Source: Rhodospirillales bacterium (GTDB lineage: Bacteria > Pseudomonadota > Alphaproteobacteria > Rhodospirillales > JANQFP01). From it: a DNA stretch of 58,168 bases. The translations under genes and the position numbers were made by a program. The notes beneath the pieces were generated by a model. It searched no databases. It saw nothing but the letters and a program-made list of their open reading frames with translations, and was not told the origin of the DNA. Location: NCBI GenBank assembly GCA_028277795.1, contig JANQFP010000003.1, positions 1 to 58,168 on the forward strand, given 5' to 3'. Positions 26,011 to 35,150 of the stretch are shown here, piece by piece. Within the stretch, counting starts at the first letter, position 1; each line of letters begins with the position of its first letter.

Positions 26011-26574
26011 ATGATGAGGCCCATGGTCATGTCCCCCTCCATGTGGTCCCCCGCGACGCCCTGGATAGCATGGTTGCGCGGTCGCGCAAGGGCCAATTCC
26101 GAGCGGCGCGCGACACGCCGGTCGCGGTGGGTCGGCCGCTGGACCCTCCCCGCCGTGTGTGCGGCGGTGACCCTCACCGCGCCGGGTCCGACCGCCCACG
26201 CTGCCAAGGTGCTGCTCGATGTATACGGGGATCCGAGGATCGTCGAGGTCCGGGTCAACAACGTGTGGCGGCCCGGCGCCAGACGCCCCCTGCCCCACCG
26301 CGGCGTCGGCTACGAGACCGTGCTGCCGGGCAACGTGGTGGGGTTCACCCTGTCGGTCAACGTGCGCGTGGACACCAAGCAGCGCATCTACGAGTTCCGG
26401 TGCGCGCCGTCGCCCCGCGCCGTGGCAATGATCATGCTGGTGGCGGGCACCATCCCCATCACCGCATCCCCCCTCACGGTGATGTCGGGCTCCTACGTCC
26501 ATCCCCAGGGCGCCTGCCGAATGACCCGCTCGGGCACCTGGGAGCCTGAAAAGGGCATGACCTGGGATCGTTGA
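26011..26574 (+). CDS. Exported hypothetical protein
   Basis: 187 residues. A basic N-terminal region (about 20-45, many arginines) leads into a hydrophobic stretch TLPAVCAAVTLTAPGPTAHA with a likely cleavage after AHA (about 65), so the mature protein would be about 120 residues and periplasmic. Two cysteines in the mature part (FRCAPSP and QGACRMT) could form a disulfide. No family is recognised. GGGAG stands seven bases before the ATG, supporting this start, although a start nearer the hydrophobic stretch would give a more normal signal peptide. It is convergent with the ATP12 gene, eight bases away. Confidence 0.55.
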   Translation: MMRPMVMSPSMWSPATPWIAWLRGRARANSERRATRRSRWVGRWTLPAVCAAVTLTAPGPTAHAAKVLLDVYGDPRIVEVRVNNVWRPGARRPLPHRGVGYETVLPGNVVGFTLSVNVRVDTKQRIYEFRCAPSPRAVAMIMLVAGTIPITASPLTVMSGSYVHPQGACRMTRSGTWEPEKGMTWDR

Positions 26575-26581
26575 TGCCGCC

Positions 26582-27304
26582 CTACTCCCTCGCCAGGGCG
26601 AGGAAACGGGCCACTGCGTCGATGTCGGCGCGCAGGTTGTGGCGGCGCTCCATGGCCTCGGCGTCCTCCCCCCAGCGCTCCATCTGGTGGGTCTCGTCCA
26701 GTTGCGAGACGGCGAAGGCGCGGTCGGCGTCGATGCGGCCCGCCGCCAGGGCGAGGGCGACGACCAGGGAGCCGCAGGCGGCCACGGCGGTGGCCACGGC
26801 GGCCAGCTCGAGATCGTCGAGGGCGGCCACGGCGGCGGCCAGGGCGTCCACGGCCGCCTGCGGCTGCGCGACCGGGGTAATGCCGGTGGTCACCGCCAGC
26901 CGCGCCCCGTAGACCTCGGCCGCCCAGTCGAGCAGCGGTTGCCATTCCCCCTCCTGGCGCGCCGCCAGGTCGGCCGGCGAGGCGACGCGGTAGCACAGCA
27001 GATCGGTGGCCGCATAGGCGCGCGCCTGGGCCACCACGTCCTCGCGCGCCGGGCCGATGCGGTCGGCGGCGGTGCCGGCGAGACGGGTCAGCGGCATGGT
27101 GTCGGGGCGGATGTCGCCCTCCTGGGCCTCCCATTCGTCGGCCAACGCCAGGGCCAGGGCTTCGGTGGGTACGGCCAGGATGGTCCCCGCCGGCGTGCGG
27201 ACGGGGCGTCCGTCGAGCGCGACCCCGTACTCGTCGCCGGCCGGGACCACGGCAACGGCGCGGTAGAACCGCGTTGCCGTCCTCCACCCGCCGCCGGTGG
27301 CCAT
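26582..27304 (-). CDS. ATP12-family F1-ATPase assembly chaperone
   Basis: 240 residues. The protein begins RFYRAVAVVPAGDEYGVALD and continues with GRPVRTPAGTILAVP, the family's conserved N-terminal block. It then has LTRLAGTAADRIGPAREDVV, TDLLCYRV and LDETHQMERWGEDAEA, all ATP12 hallmarks. ATP12 holds the alpha subunit of F1 before assembly; outside mitochondria it is largely restricted to alphaproteobacteria, which supports the taxonomic reading. It follows the AsmA gene on the same strand with a 21-base gap, part of an rluC-HAD-AsmA-ATP12 run. Confidence 0.92.
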   Translation of the reverse strand: MATGGGWRTATRFYRAVAVVPAGDEYGVALDGRPVRTPAGTILAVPTEALALALADEWEAQEGDIRPDTMPLTRLAGTAADRIGPAREDVVAQARAYAATDLLCYRVASPADLAARQEGEWQPLLDWAAEVYGARLAVTTGITPVAQPQAAVDALAAAVAALDDLELAAVATAVAACGSLVVALALAAGRIDADRAFAVSQLDETHQMERWGEDAEAMERRHNLRADIDAVARFLALARE

Positions 27305-27325
27305 GGTGTTCTCAGAGCCCGTCTC

Positions 27326-30256
27326 TCAGCGGCCGAACAGGCCCTTGAGGGACTTGCCGAGACCCTTGATGTCCTCGATCACGTCCTCCACCGTCGGCTC
27401 CTCCTCCTGGGGCGGCGGCGGTGCCGTCTGGACTGCCGGCTCCGCTTTTTTCGCCGGGGCCGGCGCGGCGGCGGTGGGGCCGCCGCCCAGGGCCTTCATG
27501 CACGGGTCCTCTCCGCCCGCACCCGAGGTGCCGCCCTCCCCGCCGAGGAGGCCCCCCAGGGCACCCAGAAGCTCCTTGGGCTTCTTGATCAATCCCTTGA
27601 CCGCCTTGACCGTTCCCTTGCCGGCCGCCGCCAGGTCCGGCCGCACCGACGGCGAGGCGAAGGTGCCGCCGACGGTGAACGGCACCACCAGGTCGGCCAG
27701 GCTGACGCTCTTGCCTTTGGCGTTGATGCTGAGGTCCAGGGTCTCGTCGGCCAGGTTCACGCTGCCGCTGCCCTCGACCGTCACGCCGTTGGTATCGAGC
27801 AGGAAGGCGCGGCTTTGGGCGAGGCCGTCCTCGATGTCGAACCGGCTGACCAGGCAGTTGATCTGATTGGCATCGGCTTTGTTGAGCCACGGGATGACGT
27901 CGGTGATGCCGGCGGTCACCGCTTTCAGCGCCGTGCTGTCCAGGCGTCCCTCCCGGCCGACCACCCGGGTGGTGCCGTCGAGGCTGGCCAGGATGGCGGC
28001 CACCGACCGGCCGCGCCCGCTCAGCTCCACCTCGGTGTCCAGCGTGGTCTGAATGAGGCCGGTCAGGTGCATGGCCTTGAGGATGTCCCCCCAGGGGACC
28101 CGGCGGCCGTTGGCCCGGACCGTCACCTCCGGTGGCGAGGCGCGGCCATCGAGGGTGGCCTCCGCCGTCATCTGCCCTTCGCCGATGCGGGCCGTCACCG
28201 GCTTGACCGTCAGCCGCCGGTCGGTCAGGTCCAGGTCCACGGTCACCCGGCTGACGCCGAGGTCCTTGTAACGCACCCGGTTGGCCCGCAGCGCCACCTT
28301 GGCGTCGGCGAGCCCGAGGAGGTCCAGCGGCAGCGGGTCGGCCGGCAGCACGCGGCCGGGCCTGGGGGCCGGCACCGGCGCCGGCGTCGATGTCGTCCTG
28401 GGCTTCTCCGCCGCAGCCGTGGCCGGCGGCGGCGGGTCCTTTGCTTCGGCCTCGGCAGGCTTGGCGGAGGCCTTCGGCAGGAATTCGTCGACGAAGATCA
28501 GGCGCGAGTTGAGGGCCGCCTCGACGCGCGGCCGCGGGCCTTCCACGAACAGGCCGACGCGGCCCACCAGGTCAGTGGCGCCCACCTTGGCCCGCAGCCC
28601 GTCCACCGTGTAGGTGCCGGCCTTCTCCCGCACCCGCCCCGATACGGTGACCGGCGGCACCGTGGCCGGGTCCATGGCCGCCAGGTGGGCGAACGGCGCC
28701 AGCTCCCGCCCTTCGAAGGCGAAGGCCAGATCGATGCCCTTGGCCGTCAGCAGGTCGCCGACGGCCCCGTCGGCCTTGACGTGGACCTTGCCCGGCCGGC
28801 CCGCCTCCACCGCCACGTCCCGCAACGAGGGCTTGGCCGCCGAGCCCCGTACCAGGGCGGAAAACCGGTACGGCCCGATGTCGGTCCGCGCCAGGTCCTG
28901 GAGCGGCGGCGCCATGGGGGCGACCAGGCCGAGGACCCGCGCCAGCTCCTTGCCCGACACGGAGACGGCCAGGTTGAGCCGGGCGGCGGCCAAAACATCG
29001 GCCACGCTGCCGGAGATCTTGACCTCCACCAGGTCCGGGCCTCCGGCCGCCACATCCAGGTCGGTGACCCCCAGCCCGCCGTCCGACTCCTGGGCCAGCA
29101 GGGAGGCGGCGAACGGGCCGGTGTCGGGCACCGATACCCCGGCCAGGGCGGGCACCAGGGGCGCGGCGGCGGCGATGACCCGGGCCAGCTCGTCGCCGGA
29201 CACCGACACCGCCAGATCGACGCCGCTCGGGGCCAGGACGTCGGCCACCGTGCCCGAAGCCTCGATGCGGATCAGGTCGGAGCGCCCGGCGGCGACGATG
29301 ATATCGGCCACGCTCAAGCGCTCCGGCGAGCCCCCGATCCGGGCCGACAGGTCGAAGGGGCCGATGGACGGCACCGTCGCCCCGGCCAGGTCCGGCACCA
29401 GGGCCCGCGCCGTCTCGACCACCCGACCCAGGTCCTCGCCGGTGATGTTGGCGGCGATGTCGATGCCGTCGGCGGTCCGCGGGTCGGCCACCGCCCCCTC
29501 CACCTGGACCGCAGCGCCAAGGACGGTGCCCTGCACCGACACCGGGAACGGCCCGTCGCCGCCGGCGAGCTGGCGCACCGACCCCAGGCGGCCGGACAGC
29601 GCATAGTCGACGCCGCCGTAGGTGCCGGCGGCCTCCAGGTGCAGCGGGCTCTCCGGGCCCTGGGAGCGGAACTGCAGGCTGTCCACGGCGACGGCCATCT
29701 CCTCGCCCGTGGCGCCGTCCCGGTAGGTCACGGTCACGTCTTGCAATTGGACCTCGCGCACCACCGGCAGGAAGACCTCCGTGTCCTCGGCCGGGCCGGG
29801 GGTCCGGGGCGTCTCGGGGGCCGGTTCCGACGGTTCGGCCGGGTCCGCCTCGCCCGAAGGGGCCTCGAACTCCCAGTTGCCGCGGCCCTGGGCGTCGGTC
29901 TCCAGCAACGCATCCAGCCCCATCAGCACGACGCGGCTGACCCGCACGTCGCCGGTGAGCAGCGGCAGCAGCTCCACCTGGGCCTCGACCCGCTCGAGCC
30001 GGGCCATGTGGGGCCGCGACCCCCACGGCGCGTTGGCGAACGCCACCCCCTCCGCGGCGATGGCCGGATGGAGCGAGATGTCGAGGGCGAGGTCGCCGTC
30101 GATGACCAGCCGGCGGCCCGTCGCTTGTTCAACCTGTTCTGCAATAAGGCCGCGGTAGACACTGAAATCCATGGATTTCAGGGCGACGACGGCGACAATC
30201 ACAAGGACCACCAGCACGGCCCCGACGATGGCGACGATCTTGCCCGCGCGCGCCAC
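27326..30256 (-). CDS. AsmA-family outer-membrane-associated protein
   Basis: 976 residues. One N-terminal membrane anchor (VAIVGAVLVVLVIVAVVAL) is followed by the AsmA N-terminal block (TGRRLVIDGDLALDISLHPA, then FANAPWGSRPHMARLERVEA). A long periplasmic part contains at least three internal repeats built on ADVLAPSGVDLAVSVSGDEL-like units (about 290-460). A proline-rich linker lies near 630, and the C-terminal AsmA block around 680-880 includes LDLSINAKGKSVSLADLVVPFTVGG, cited here by LDLSINAKG and PFTVGG. AsmA proteins are now seen as lipid-transport bridges between membranes. It starts at a GTG three bases after the HAD gene stop, so the two are coupled. Confidence 0.88.
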   Translation of the reverse strand: MARAGKIVAIVGAVLVVLVIVAVVALKSMDFSVYRGLIAEQVEQATGRRLVIDGDLALDISLHPAIAAEGVAFANAPWGSRPHMARLERVEAQVELLPLLTGDVRVSRVVLMGLDALLETDAQGRGNWEFEAPSGEADPAEPSEPAPETPRTPGPAEDTEVFLPVVREVQLQDVTVTYRDGATGEEMAVAVDSLQFRSQGPESPLHLEAAGTYGGVDYALSGRLGSVRQLAGGDGPFPVSVQGTVLGAAVQVEGAVADPRTADGIDIAANITGEDLGRVVETARALVPDLAGATVPSIGPFDLSARIGGSPERLSVADIIVAAGRSDLIRIEASGTVADVLAPSGVDLAVSVSGDELARVIAAAAPLVPALAGVSVPDTGPFAASLLAQESDGGLGVTDLDVAAGGPDLVEVKISGSVADVLAAARLNLAVSVSGKELARVLGLVAPMAPPLQDLARTDIGPYRFSALVRGSAAKPSLRDVAVEAGRPGKVHVKADGAVGDLLTAKGIDLAFAFEGRELAPFAHLAAMDPATVPPVTVSGRVREKAGTYTVDGLRAKVGATDLVGRVGLFVEGPRPRVEAALNSRLIFVDEFLPKASAKPAEAEAKDPPPPATAAAEKPRTTSTPAPVPAPRPGRVLPADPLPLDLLGLADAKVALRANRVRYKDLGVSRVTVDLDLTDRRLTVKPVTARIGEGQMTAEATLDGRASPPEVTVRANGRRVPWGDILKAMHLTGLIQTTLDTEVELSGRGRSVAAILASLDGTTRVVGREGRLDSTALKAVTAGITDVIPWLNKADANQINCLVSRFDIEDGLAQSRAFLLDTNGVTVEGSGSVNLADETLDLSINAKGKSVSLADLVVPFTVGGTFASPSVRPDLAAAGKGTVKAVKGLIKKPKELLGALGGLLGGEGGTSGAGGEDPCMKALGGGPTAAAPAPAKKAEPAVQTAPPPPQEEEPTVEDVIEDIKGLGKSLKGLFGR

Positions 30257-30259
30257 GAC

Positions 30260-30940
30260 TCAGCCTCCCAGAAGCCCGGCGGCGACCGGCGGCAGCTCGG
30301 CGAAGTCGCCGATGATGGCGTGGGCCCCGGCCGTCCGCAGCTCGTCCTGGTCATGATAGCCCCAGGCCACGCCGACGGCGAGGACGTCGGCGCCGCGGGC
30401 CATCAGCATGTCGAAGGTGGTGTCGCCGACCATCACCGTGGTCGCCGGGTCGGCGCCGGTCTCCTCCATGGCGCGGAACAGCATGTCGGGGCTGGGCTTC
30501 CCCGCCGCCCGGTCGGACGTCTGCAAGGTCACGAACCGGTTCTCGAGGCCGTGGCCGGAGAGGGTCGCGATGAGGCCTTTATACGACTTGCCGGTGGCGA
30601 CGCCGAGCAGCCAGCCCGCCGCCTCCAGTTCGTCCAGCACGTCCAGGGTGCCGGGGAACAAAGGCTCGACCACCGTGCCGTTGCGGCGCTGGGCCCAGAA
30701 GGCGTCGCGGTAATGGTCGGTCAGGCGCGCGCAGGCGTCGCGGTCGCTCCCGGGCGCCAGGTGCGCCATGGCGTCGATCAGCGGCAGCCCGACCACCCGG
30801 CGCACCGCCTCGGGCGTCGGCGGCTCGCGCCCGTCGGCGGCAAAGGCCGACTGCATGGCGGCGACGATGGAGCTCTGGGAATCGACCAGAGTGCCATCGC
30901 AGTCGAACACGGCCAGGCGCAGGGGGCTGGAAGGGCTCAC
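30260..30940 (-). CDS. HAD-superfamily phosphatase (phosphoglycolate phosphatase-like)
   Basis: 226 residues from the GTG chosen. Motif I is FDCDGTLVDS, motif II the threonine of VATGKSYKG, motif III the lysine of AAGKPSPDM, and motif IV GDTTFDML, all intact. The helical cap between motifs I and II is of the Gph type. It dephosphorylates a small phosphorylated substrate; phosphoglycolate is possible but unproven. In many alphaproteobacteria this gene lies between rluC and ATP12, as here. A longer frame back to 30991 is open; the shorter start places the catalytic motif near the N-terminus as usual. Copy 3 of the 126-bp repeat lies upstream. Confidence 0.85.
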   Translation of the reverse strand: MSPSSPLRLAVFDCDGTLVDSQSSIVAAMQSAFAADGREPPTPEAVRRVVGLPLIDAMAHLAPGSDRDACARLTDHYRDAFWAQRRNGTVVEPLFPGTLDVLDELEAAGWLLGVATGKSYKGLIATLSGHGLENRFVTLQTSDRAAGKPSPDMLFRAMEETGADPATTVMVGDTTFDMLMARGADVLAVGVAWGYHDQDELRTAGAHAIIGDFAELPPVAAGLLGG

Positions 30941-31030
30941 GGGCGCGGGTTCCGAGTTTACGGGCCGGCATTCTACCGGCCGCCGGAACACCGGTCACGT
31001 GACACTTGCCGCGCGGCCTGCGCCGCTCTG

Positions 31031-31156
31031 TACCGCCCCGCCAATGAAATGCCCCTCGGGGCCATTTCATGCGAAGGCGGTGGCGCTCAAGTGCCGCGCG
31101 GGCTTTCCGGCGCGCCATGACGGCGCTCCGCAAGTCGGTTCAATGGCGCGCCGGTA
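31031..31156 (-). repeat. 126-bp stop-adjacent interspersed repeat, copy 3
   Basis: On the minus strand it begins at the first base after the TAG of the pseudouridine synthase gene. It has the best preserved ends: TACCGGCGCGCCATTGAA against TACCGCCCCGCCAATGAA when the two ends are compared as inverted repeats (15 of 18 positions). The internal frame begins MARRKARAALERHRLRMKWP. Confidence 0.92.
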
Positions 31157-32131
31157 CTATGCACACGTCCCCTCCTCGCCGAGGAAGCACGCGGGCGCGT
31201 CCGCGTCGAAGCCCAGGAACCGCCAGGTGGCCCGCATGTGCTCGGGCAACGGCGCCGAGACCTCCAGCACGCCCCCCGCCGGATGGGGAATTCGGATGGC
31301 GCGGGCGTGCAGGTGCAGGCGGCGCGCCGTCACCCCGTCGATGAAGGCCTGCCGGCCGCCGTACTTGCCGTCGCCGACGATGGGGAACCCAGCCGCCGCG
31401 CAATGGGCGCGCAGCTGGTGGGTCCGCCCGGTGAGCGGCTCCAGGGCCAGCCACGCCGCCCGGCGGCCCGCCGAGTCCACCGTAAGGTAGTCGGTGACGG
31501 CGCGGCGCCCGGCGTCCGTTCCCGCCATCCGCTCCCCATGGCGGCCAGGCACCTTGGCCAGCGGCAGGTCGATGCGGCCGTCGGCCGGCCTCGGCAGGCC
31601 CGCGACCAGCGCCCAATAGAGCTTCCGCGCCTCCTTGCTGCGGAAGGCGGCGGCCAGACGGGCGGCGGCGGCGGCGCTGCGGGCCAGCACCAGCACGCCC
31701 GAGGTGTCCTTGTCCAGCCGGTGGACCAGCCGCGGCCGATCGTCGGCGCCGAACCGAAGGCCGTCGAGCATGGCGTCCAGGTGGCGGCGCGTGCCGGTGC
31801 CGCCCTGCACCGCCAGGCCCGCCGGCTTGTCGATGACCAGCACGTGGTCGTCCCGGTGGAGCACGGTGACGTCGGGCGTGACGGCGGTGACGCGGGCCTT
31901 GGCCATGGGCGGCGCGGCGGCGGCCATGGGCGGGATGCGGACCCGCTGTCCCGCTTCCAGGCGGGCGCCGGCCTTGACCCGGCCGCCGTCCACCCGCACC
32001 TGGCCGGTGCGCAGCCATTTCTGCAGCCGGGTGTGGACGACCTCGGGGAAGCGGCGGCGGAACCAGCGGTCGAGCCGGAGCCCCGCCTCGTCGGCGGCCA
32101 CGGTGACGGTGCGGACCTGGTTAGCCCCCAT
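31157..32131 (-). CDS. rluC: RluA/RluC-family pseudouridine synthase
   Basis: 324 residues: an S4 RNA-binding domain (about 15-75, [20 protein letters not shown]) and a catalytic domain with the active aspartate in [15 protein letters not shown] and the later [20 protein letters not shown], the family landmarks. It isomerises uridines in 23S rRNA; the RluC type is inferred from the S4 domain and from the HAD-ATP12 neighbourhood usual in alphaproteobacteria. The ATG was chosen with GGGAG just upstream; a GTG nine bases further out is possible. It is transcribed away from the CoA-transferase gene. Confidence 0.88.
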   Translation of the reverse strand: MGANQVRTVTVAADEAGLRLDRWFRRRFPEVVHTRLQKWLRTGQVRVDGGRVKAGARLEAGQRVRIPPMAAAAPPMAKARVTAVTPDVTVLHRDDHVLVIDKPAGLAVQGGTGTRRHLDAMLDGLRFGADDRPRLVHRLDKDTSGVLVLARSAAAAARLAAAFRSKEARKLYWALVAGLPRPADGRIDLPLAKVPGRHGERMAGTDAGRRAVTDYLTVDSAGRRAAWLALEPLTGRTHQLRAHCAAAGFPIVGDGKYGGRQAFIDGVTARRLHLHARAIRIPHPAGGVLEVSAPLPEHMRATWRFLGFDADAPACFLGEEGTCA

Positions 32132-32196
32132 TTCTCCCACCCGCGGCGGCGTGCGCCGATATAGACTCCGCCCAACGACGACAGGGAGGGTCCGCC

Positions 32197-34128
32197 ATGA
32201 GGAACAAGGTCACGTCGCCGGCCGACGCCGTCGCCATCATCCGCGACGGCGACACCCTGTGCAACTCCGGCTTCGTCGGCAACGGCACGCCGGACGAGCT
32301 GCTGGCCGCCCTGGAGCGCCGCTTCCTGGACACCGGCGCGCCGCGCGGCCTCACGCTCGTCTTCGCCGCCGGCCAGGGGGACGGCAAGGAGCGGGGCCTC
32401 AACCGGCTGGGCCACGACGGCCTGCTCAAGCGGGTCATCGGCGGCCATTGGGGGCTGATCCCCAAGATCGCCAAGCTCGCCACCGACGACCGCATCGAGG
32501 CCTACAACCTGCCCCAGGGCTGCATCTCCCACCTCTACCGGGACATCGCCGCCGGCAAGCCGGGGAGCCTGTCGAAGGTCGGCCTCGGCACCTTCGTCGA
32601 CCCCCGCATCGACGGCGGCAAGATCAACCAGACGACGACGGAGGACCTTGTCGAGCTGATGGAGCTGGGCGGCCGCGAGTGGCTGTTCTACAAGGCCTTC
32701 CCCATCGACGTGGCCTTCATCCGCGGCACCACCGCCGACCCGGAAGGCAACATCACCATGGAGAAGGAGGCGCTGACGCTGGACAACCTGGCCATGGCCA
32801 TGGCGGCCAAGAACAGCGGCGGCTTCGTCATCGCCCAGGTGGAGCGCATCGCGGAAGCCGGGTCCCTCAACCCGCGGCGGGTGCAGGTGCCCGGCATCCT
32901 GGTGGACTGCGTGGTGCTGGCCGAGCCCGAGAACCACATGCAGACCTACGCCACCGCCTACAGCCCGGCGTTTTCCGGCGAGATCCGGGTGCCGCTGGAC
33001 ACCCTCACCCCCCTGCCCCTGGACGACCGCAAGATCATCGCCCGCCGCGCCGCCTTCGAGCTGCCGCCCAACGGGGTCGTCAACCTCGGCATCGGCATGC
33101 CGGAGGGCGTCGCCGCCGTGGCCACCGAGGAGCGCATCCTGCGCCACGTGACCCTGACCGCCGAGCCCGGCGTCATCGGCGGCGTGCCGGCCAGCGGCCT
33201 CGACTTCGGGGCGGCGGTCAACACCGCCGCGGTCATCCACCAGAACCAGCAGTTCGACCTCTACGACGGCGGCGGCCTCGACATGGCGTGCCTGGGCCTG
33301 GCCCAGTGCGACGCCGCGGGCAACGTCAACGTCAGCCGCTTCGGGCCGCGCCTGGCCGGCGCCGGCGGCTTCATCAACATCAGCCAGAACGCGCGCACCC
33401 TGGTGTTCGCCGGCACCTTCACCGCCGGCGGCCTGGAAGTCGCGGTGGAGGACGGCCGACTGGTGATCGTCCGCGAAGGCAAGGCGCGCAAGTTCGTCCA
33501 ACAGGTGGAGCAGATCACCTACAGCGGCCGGCGCGGCGCCGAGGCCGGCCAGCCGGTGCTCTACGTCACCGAACGCTGCGTGTTCCGGCTCGCGCCCGAT
33601 GGCCTGGAACTCACCGAGGTGGCGCCGGGCGTGGACGTGGACCGCGACATCCTGGCCCTGATGGACTTCGCGCCGGTGGTGCGGGACCCGAAGCCTATGG
33701 ACGGGCGCATCTTCCGCCACCTGCCCATGGGGCTGGAGGACGACATGCTGGGCCTCGCGCTGGAGGACCGCATCAGCTACGACGCCGACCGCAACACCCT
33801 GTTCCTCAACTTCGAGGGCCTGCATCTGCGCACGCCCGCCGACGTGGACGAGGTGCGCGCCGCCGTCGAGGCCCGCTGCCGGGCCATCGGCCGCAAGGTC
33901 AACACCATCGTCAACTACGACGCGGTGCGCATCGACGACGCGGTGGTGGACGTCTACGCCGACATGGTCCGCACCATGGTGGACACCTACTACCTTCAGG
34001 TGTCGCGCTACACCACCAGCGCCTTCATGCGCCTGAAGCTGGGCGAGGCCCTGGCCGACCGCCACGTCGCCCCGCACATCTTCGGAACCCACGAAGAGGC
34101 GCAGGCGCTGGTGGAGGGGGGTGGGTAG
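32197..34128 (+). CDS. Fused alpha/beta CoA-transferase (acetate/propionate CoA-transferase type)
   Basis: 643 residues joining the two halves of a family I CoA-transferase, as in YdiF/Pct. The first half has [13 protein letters not shown] and [14 protein letters not shown]. The second has [14 protein letters not shown] and the catalytic glutamate E323 in [15 protein letters not shown]. It swaps CoA between acetate-like acids and acyl-CoAs through a glutamyl-CoA intermediate. It may supply or drain short-chain acyl-CoAs connected with the liu products. AGGGAGG precedes the ATG. The last 75 bases ([20 protein letters not shown]...) are duplicated at 35031-35106 and more faintly at 37071-37111. 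Confidence 0.9.
   Translation: MRNKVTSPADAVAIIRDGDTLCNSGFVGNGTPDELLAALERRFLDTGAPRGLTLVFAAGQGDGKERGLNRLGHDGLLKRVIGGHWGLIPKIAKLATDDRIEAYNLPQGCISHLYRDIAAGKPGSLSKVGLGTFVDPRIDGGKINQTTTEDLVELMELGGREWLFYKAFPIDVAFIRGTTADPEGNITMEKEALTLDNLAMAMAAKNSGGFVIAQVERIAEAGSLNPRRVQVPGILVDCVVLAEPENHMQTYATAYSPAFSGEIRVPLDTLTPLPLDDRKIIARRAAFELPPNGVVNLGIGMPEGVAAVATEERILRHVTLTAEPGVIGGVPASGLDFGAAVNTAAVIHQNQQFDLYDGGGLDMACLGLAQCDAAGNVNVSRFGPRLAGAGGFINISQNARTLVFAGTFTAGGLEVAVEDGRLVIVREGKARKFVQQVEQITYSGRRGAEAGQPVLYVTERCVFRLAPDGLELTEVAPGVDVDRDILALMDFAPVVRDPKPMDGRIFRHLPMGLEDDMLGLALEDRISYDADRNTLFLNFEGLHLRTPADVDEVRAAVEARCRAIGRKVNTIVNYDAVRIDDAVVDVYADMVRTMVDTYYLQVSRYTTSAFMRLKLGEALADRHVAPHIFGTHEEAQALVEGGG
34054..34128. repeat. CoA-transferase 3' end, parent copy of a direct repeat
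   Basis: The last 24 codons and stop of the CoA-transferase gene. The first 60 bases match 35031-35090 with three mismatches; the ends then differ by small changes around a G-run before the stop. The pair brackets the PIN toxin-antitoxin genes. Confidence 0.88.
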
Positions 34129-34184
34129 CCGGAAAACCGGGGACCGAGGCGAAGGCCCTCGCCGCATCGACCACTTGTGCGGGC

Positions 34185-34610
34185 TTATGACCTATGCCGC
34201 GGATGGATCAACGCCAGCGGCTCGCGCCCGTGCTTGCGGTAAACGGTGAAATCGCCATCGAGGGTGAACACGACGTGCCGCTCGTTCAGCTCGGCCATGC
34301 GGACGATGCAGGCGTCGGCGAGCGACATGGGCCGGTCGCGATACCTGCCGAGCAGCGCGTGCAGCTCGCTCACATGCTCGGCGACACGGAAGGCGATTTG
34401 CAGGGCGCCGTTCGCCAACAGCCCGAACACCGCGTCCTGCGCCTTCGGCAGGTGCCGCAACAGAAACATCGTCTCCGTCAGCACCGGCTCGCAGACCAGC
34501 ATCGGCGCCTCGATCTCCCCGATGCGCTCCGTCACCCACCGGTGATGGCGCTCGGCCCGGTCGAGGGCGGCGACCAACGGCCCCGTGTCAACGATCGCGC
34601 TCGGGGTCAC
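34185..34610 (-). CDS. PIN-domain toxin
   Basis: 141 residues from the GTG used. It begins AIVDTGPLVAALDRAERHH, with the first PIN aspartate at about D8 and the DTGPLVA form common in VapC-like toxins. ETMFLL supplies a glutamate, SLADACIVRMAE and TLDGDFTVYRKH the later acids. It is expected to be a metal-dependent RNase. It overlaps the antitoxin gene by 23 bases; a TTG five codons earlier is also possible. It is transcribed toward the CoA-transferase gene and lies within the duplicated 3' ends of that gene. Confidence 0.83.
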   Translation of the reverse strand: MTPSAIVDTGPLVAALDRAERHHRWVTERIGEIEAPMLVCEPVLTETMFLLRHLPKAQDAVFGLLANGALQIAFRVAEHVSELHALLGRYRDRPMSLADACIVRMAELNERHVVFTLDGDFTVYRKHGREPLALIHPRHRS

Positions 34611-34848
34611 GGCCGAAGCCCGCAAGGTGTTCGGGGTTCGAGCCGAGATCCGGCACGCCCGAGTCCACCACGCCGCAGGCGTCCTTCATCAGGGTTTCCA
34701 GACGCGGCCGACCCCGTTCGCCCTCCGGCGCCTCGAGGACACGGCGCAGGCCCTCCTCCACCAACTCCTTGAACTTCCGTCCACGCAGCGCCGCAGCCGC
34801 CTTGGCACGGCGGTAGAGGTCGTCCGGCAACTCGACGGTCGTCTTCAC
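34588..34848 (-). CDS. Ribbon-helix-helix-type antitoxin
   Basis: 86 residues. It begins MKTTVELPDDLYRRAKAAAALRG, cited here by TTVELPDDLYRRAKA; this is the strand-helix start of ribbon-helix-helix/CopG-like antitoxins, followed by KFKELVEEGLRRVLEAP as the second helix. The C-terminal tail, rich in glycine, proline and acidic residues, should bind the toxin. It precedes and overlaps the PIN gene. Immediately upstream are two adjacent hairpin repeats (34864-34979), which may supply or block its promoter. Confidence 0.78.
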   Translation of the reverse strand: MKTTVELPDDLYRRAKAAAALRGRKFKELVEEGLRRVLEAPEGERGRPRLETLMKDACGVVDSGVPDLGSNPEHLAGFGRDPERDR

Positions 34849-34863
34849 GATGAGGCGTCTCCG

Positions 34864-34979
34864 CTAGAGCACGGTTCGATCAAATCGACCAGATTTGATC
34901 GAATGGTCGTGCTCTAATTAATTGATTCCTAGAGCAATATCCGATCAAACGATACCGTTTGATCGGATATTGCTCTAGC
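34864..34979. repeat. Bipartite palindromic element, complete copy
   Basis: Two adjacent hairpins. The first (about 34866-34915) has arms starting AGAGCACG with a GATCAAAT/ATTTGATC core. The second (about 34932-34979) has arms TAGAGCAATATCCGATCAAA and its complement. A 15-base AT-rich spacer separates them. The same arrangement in reverse order is at 1-98. It lies just upstream of the antitoxin, inside the inserted patch. Confidence 0.85.
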
Positions 34980-35030
34980 GAAACCCATAATACCATATTT
35001 ATGGTTATCTTGTTTTGTGGTCAAGCCACA

Positions 35031-35106
35031 GCCGACCGCCACGTCACCCCGCACATCTTCGAAACCCGCGAAGAGGCGCAGGCGCTGGTGGAGCGGGTGG
35101 GGTTAG
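35031..35106. repeat. Second copy of the CoA-transferase 3' end
   Basis: It encodes ADRHVTPHIFETREEAQALV in the same frame as the parent ([20 protein letters not shown]), then loses the original stop. Upstream of it is AT-rich module DNA. It lies beyond the PIN toxin-antitoxin pair, as expected for a target duplication. Confidence 0.88.
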
Positions 35107-35150
35107 ACGAGGTTGGTGTCACAAAAACCCAGAACTGCAGTCACCGCAAC

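Noticed and set aside
26639..31120. A 1493-codon open frame on the plus strand opposite ATP12, AsmA and the HAD gene
   Set aside because: It is antisense to three well-supported genes. Its translation is rich in Arg, Gly, His and Gln without domains, as expected when GC-rich codons are read backwards.
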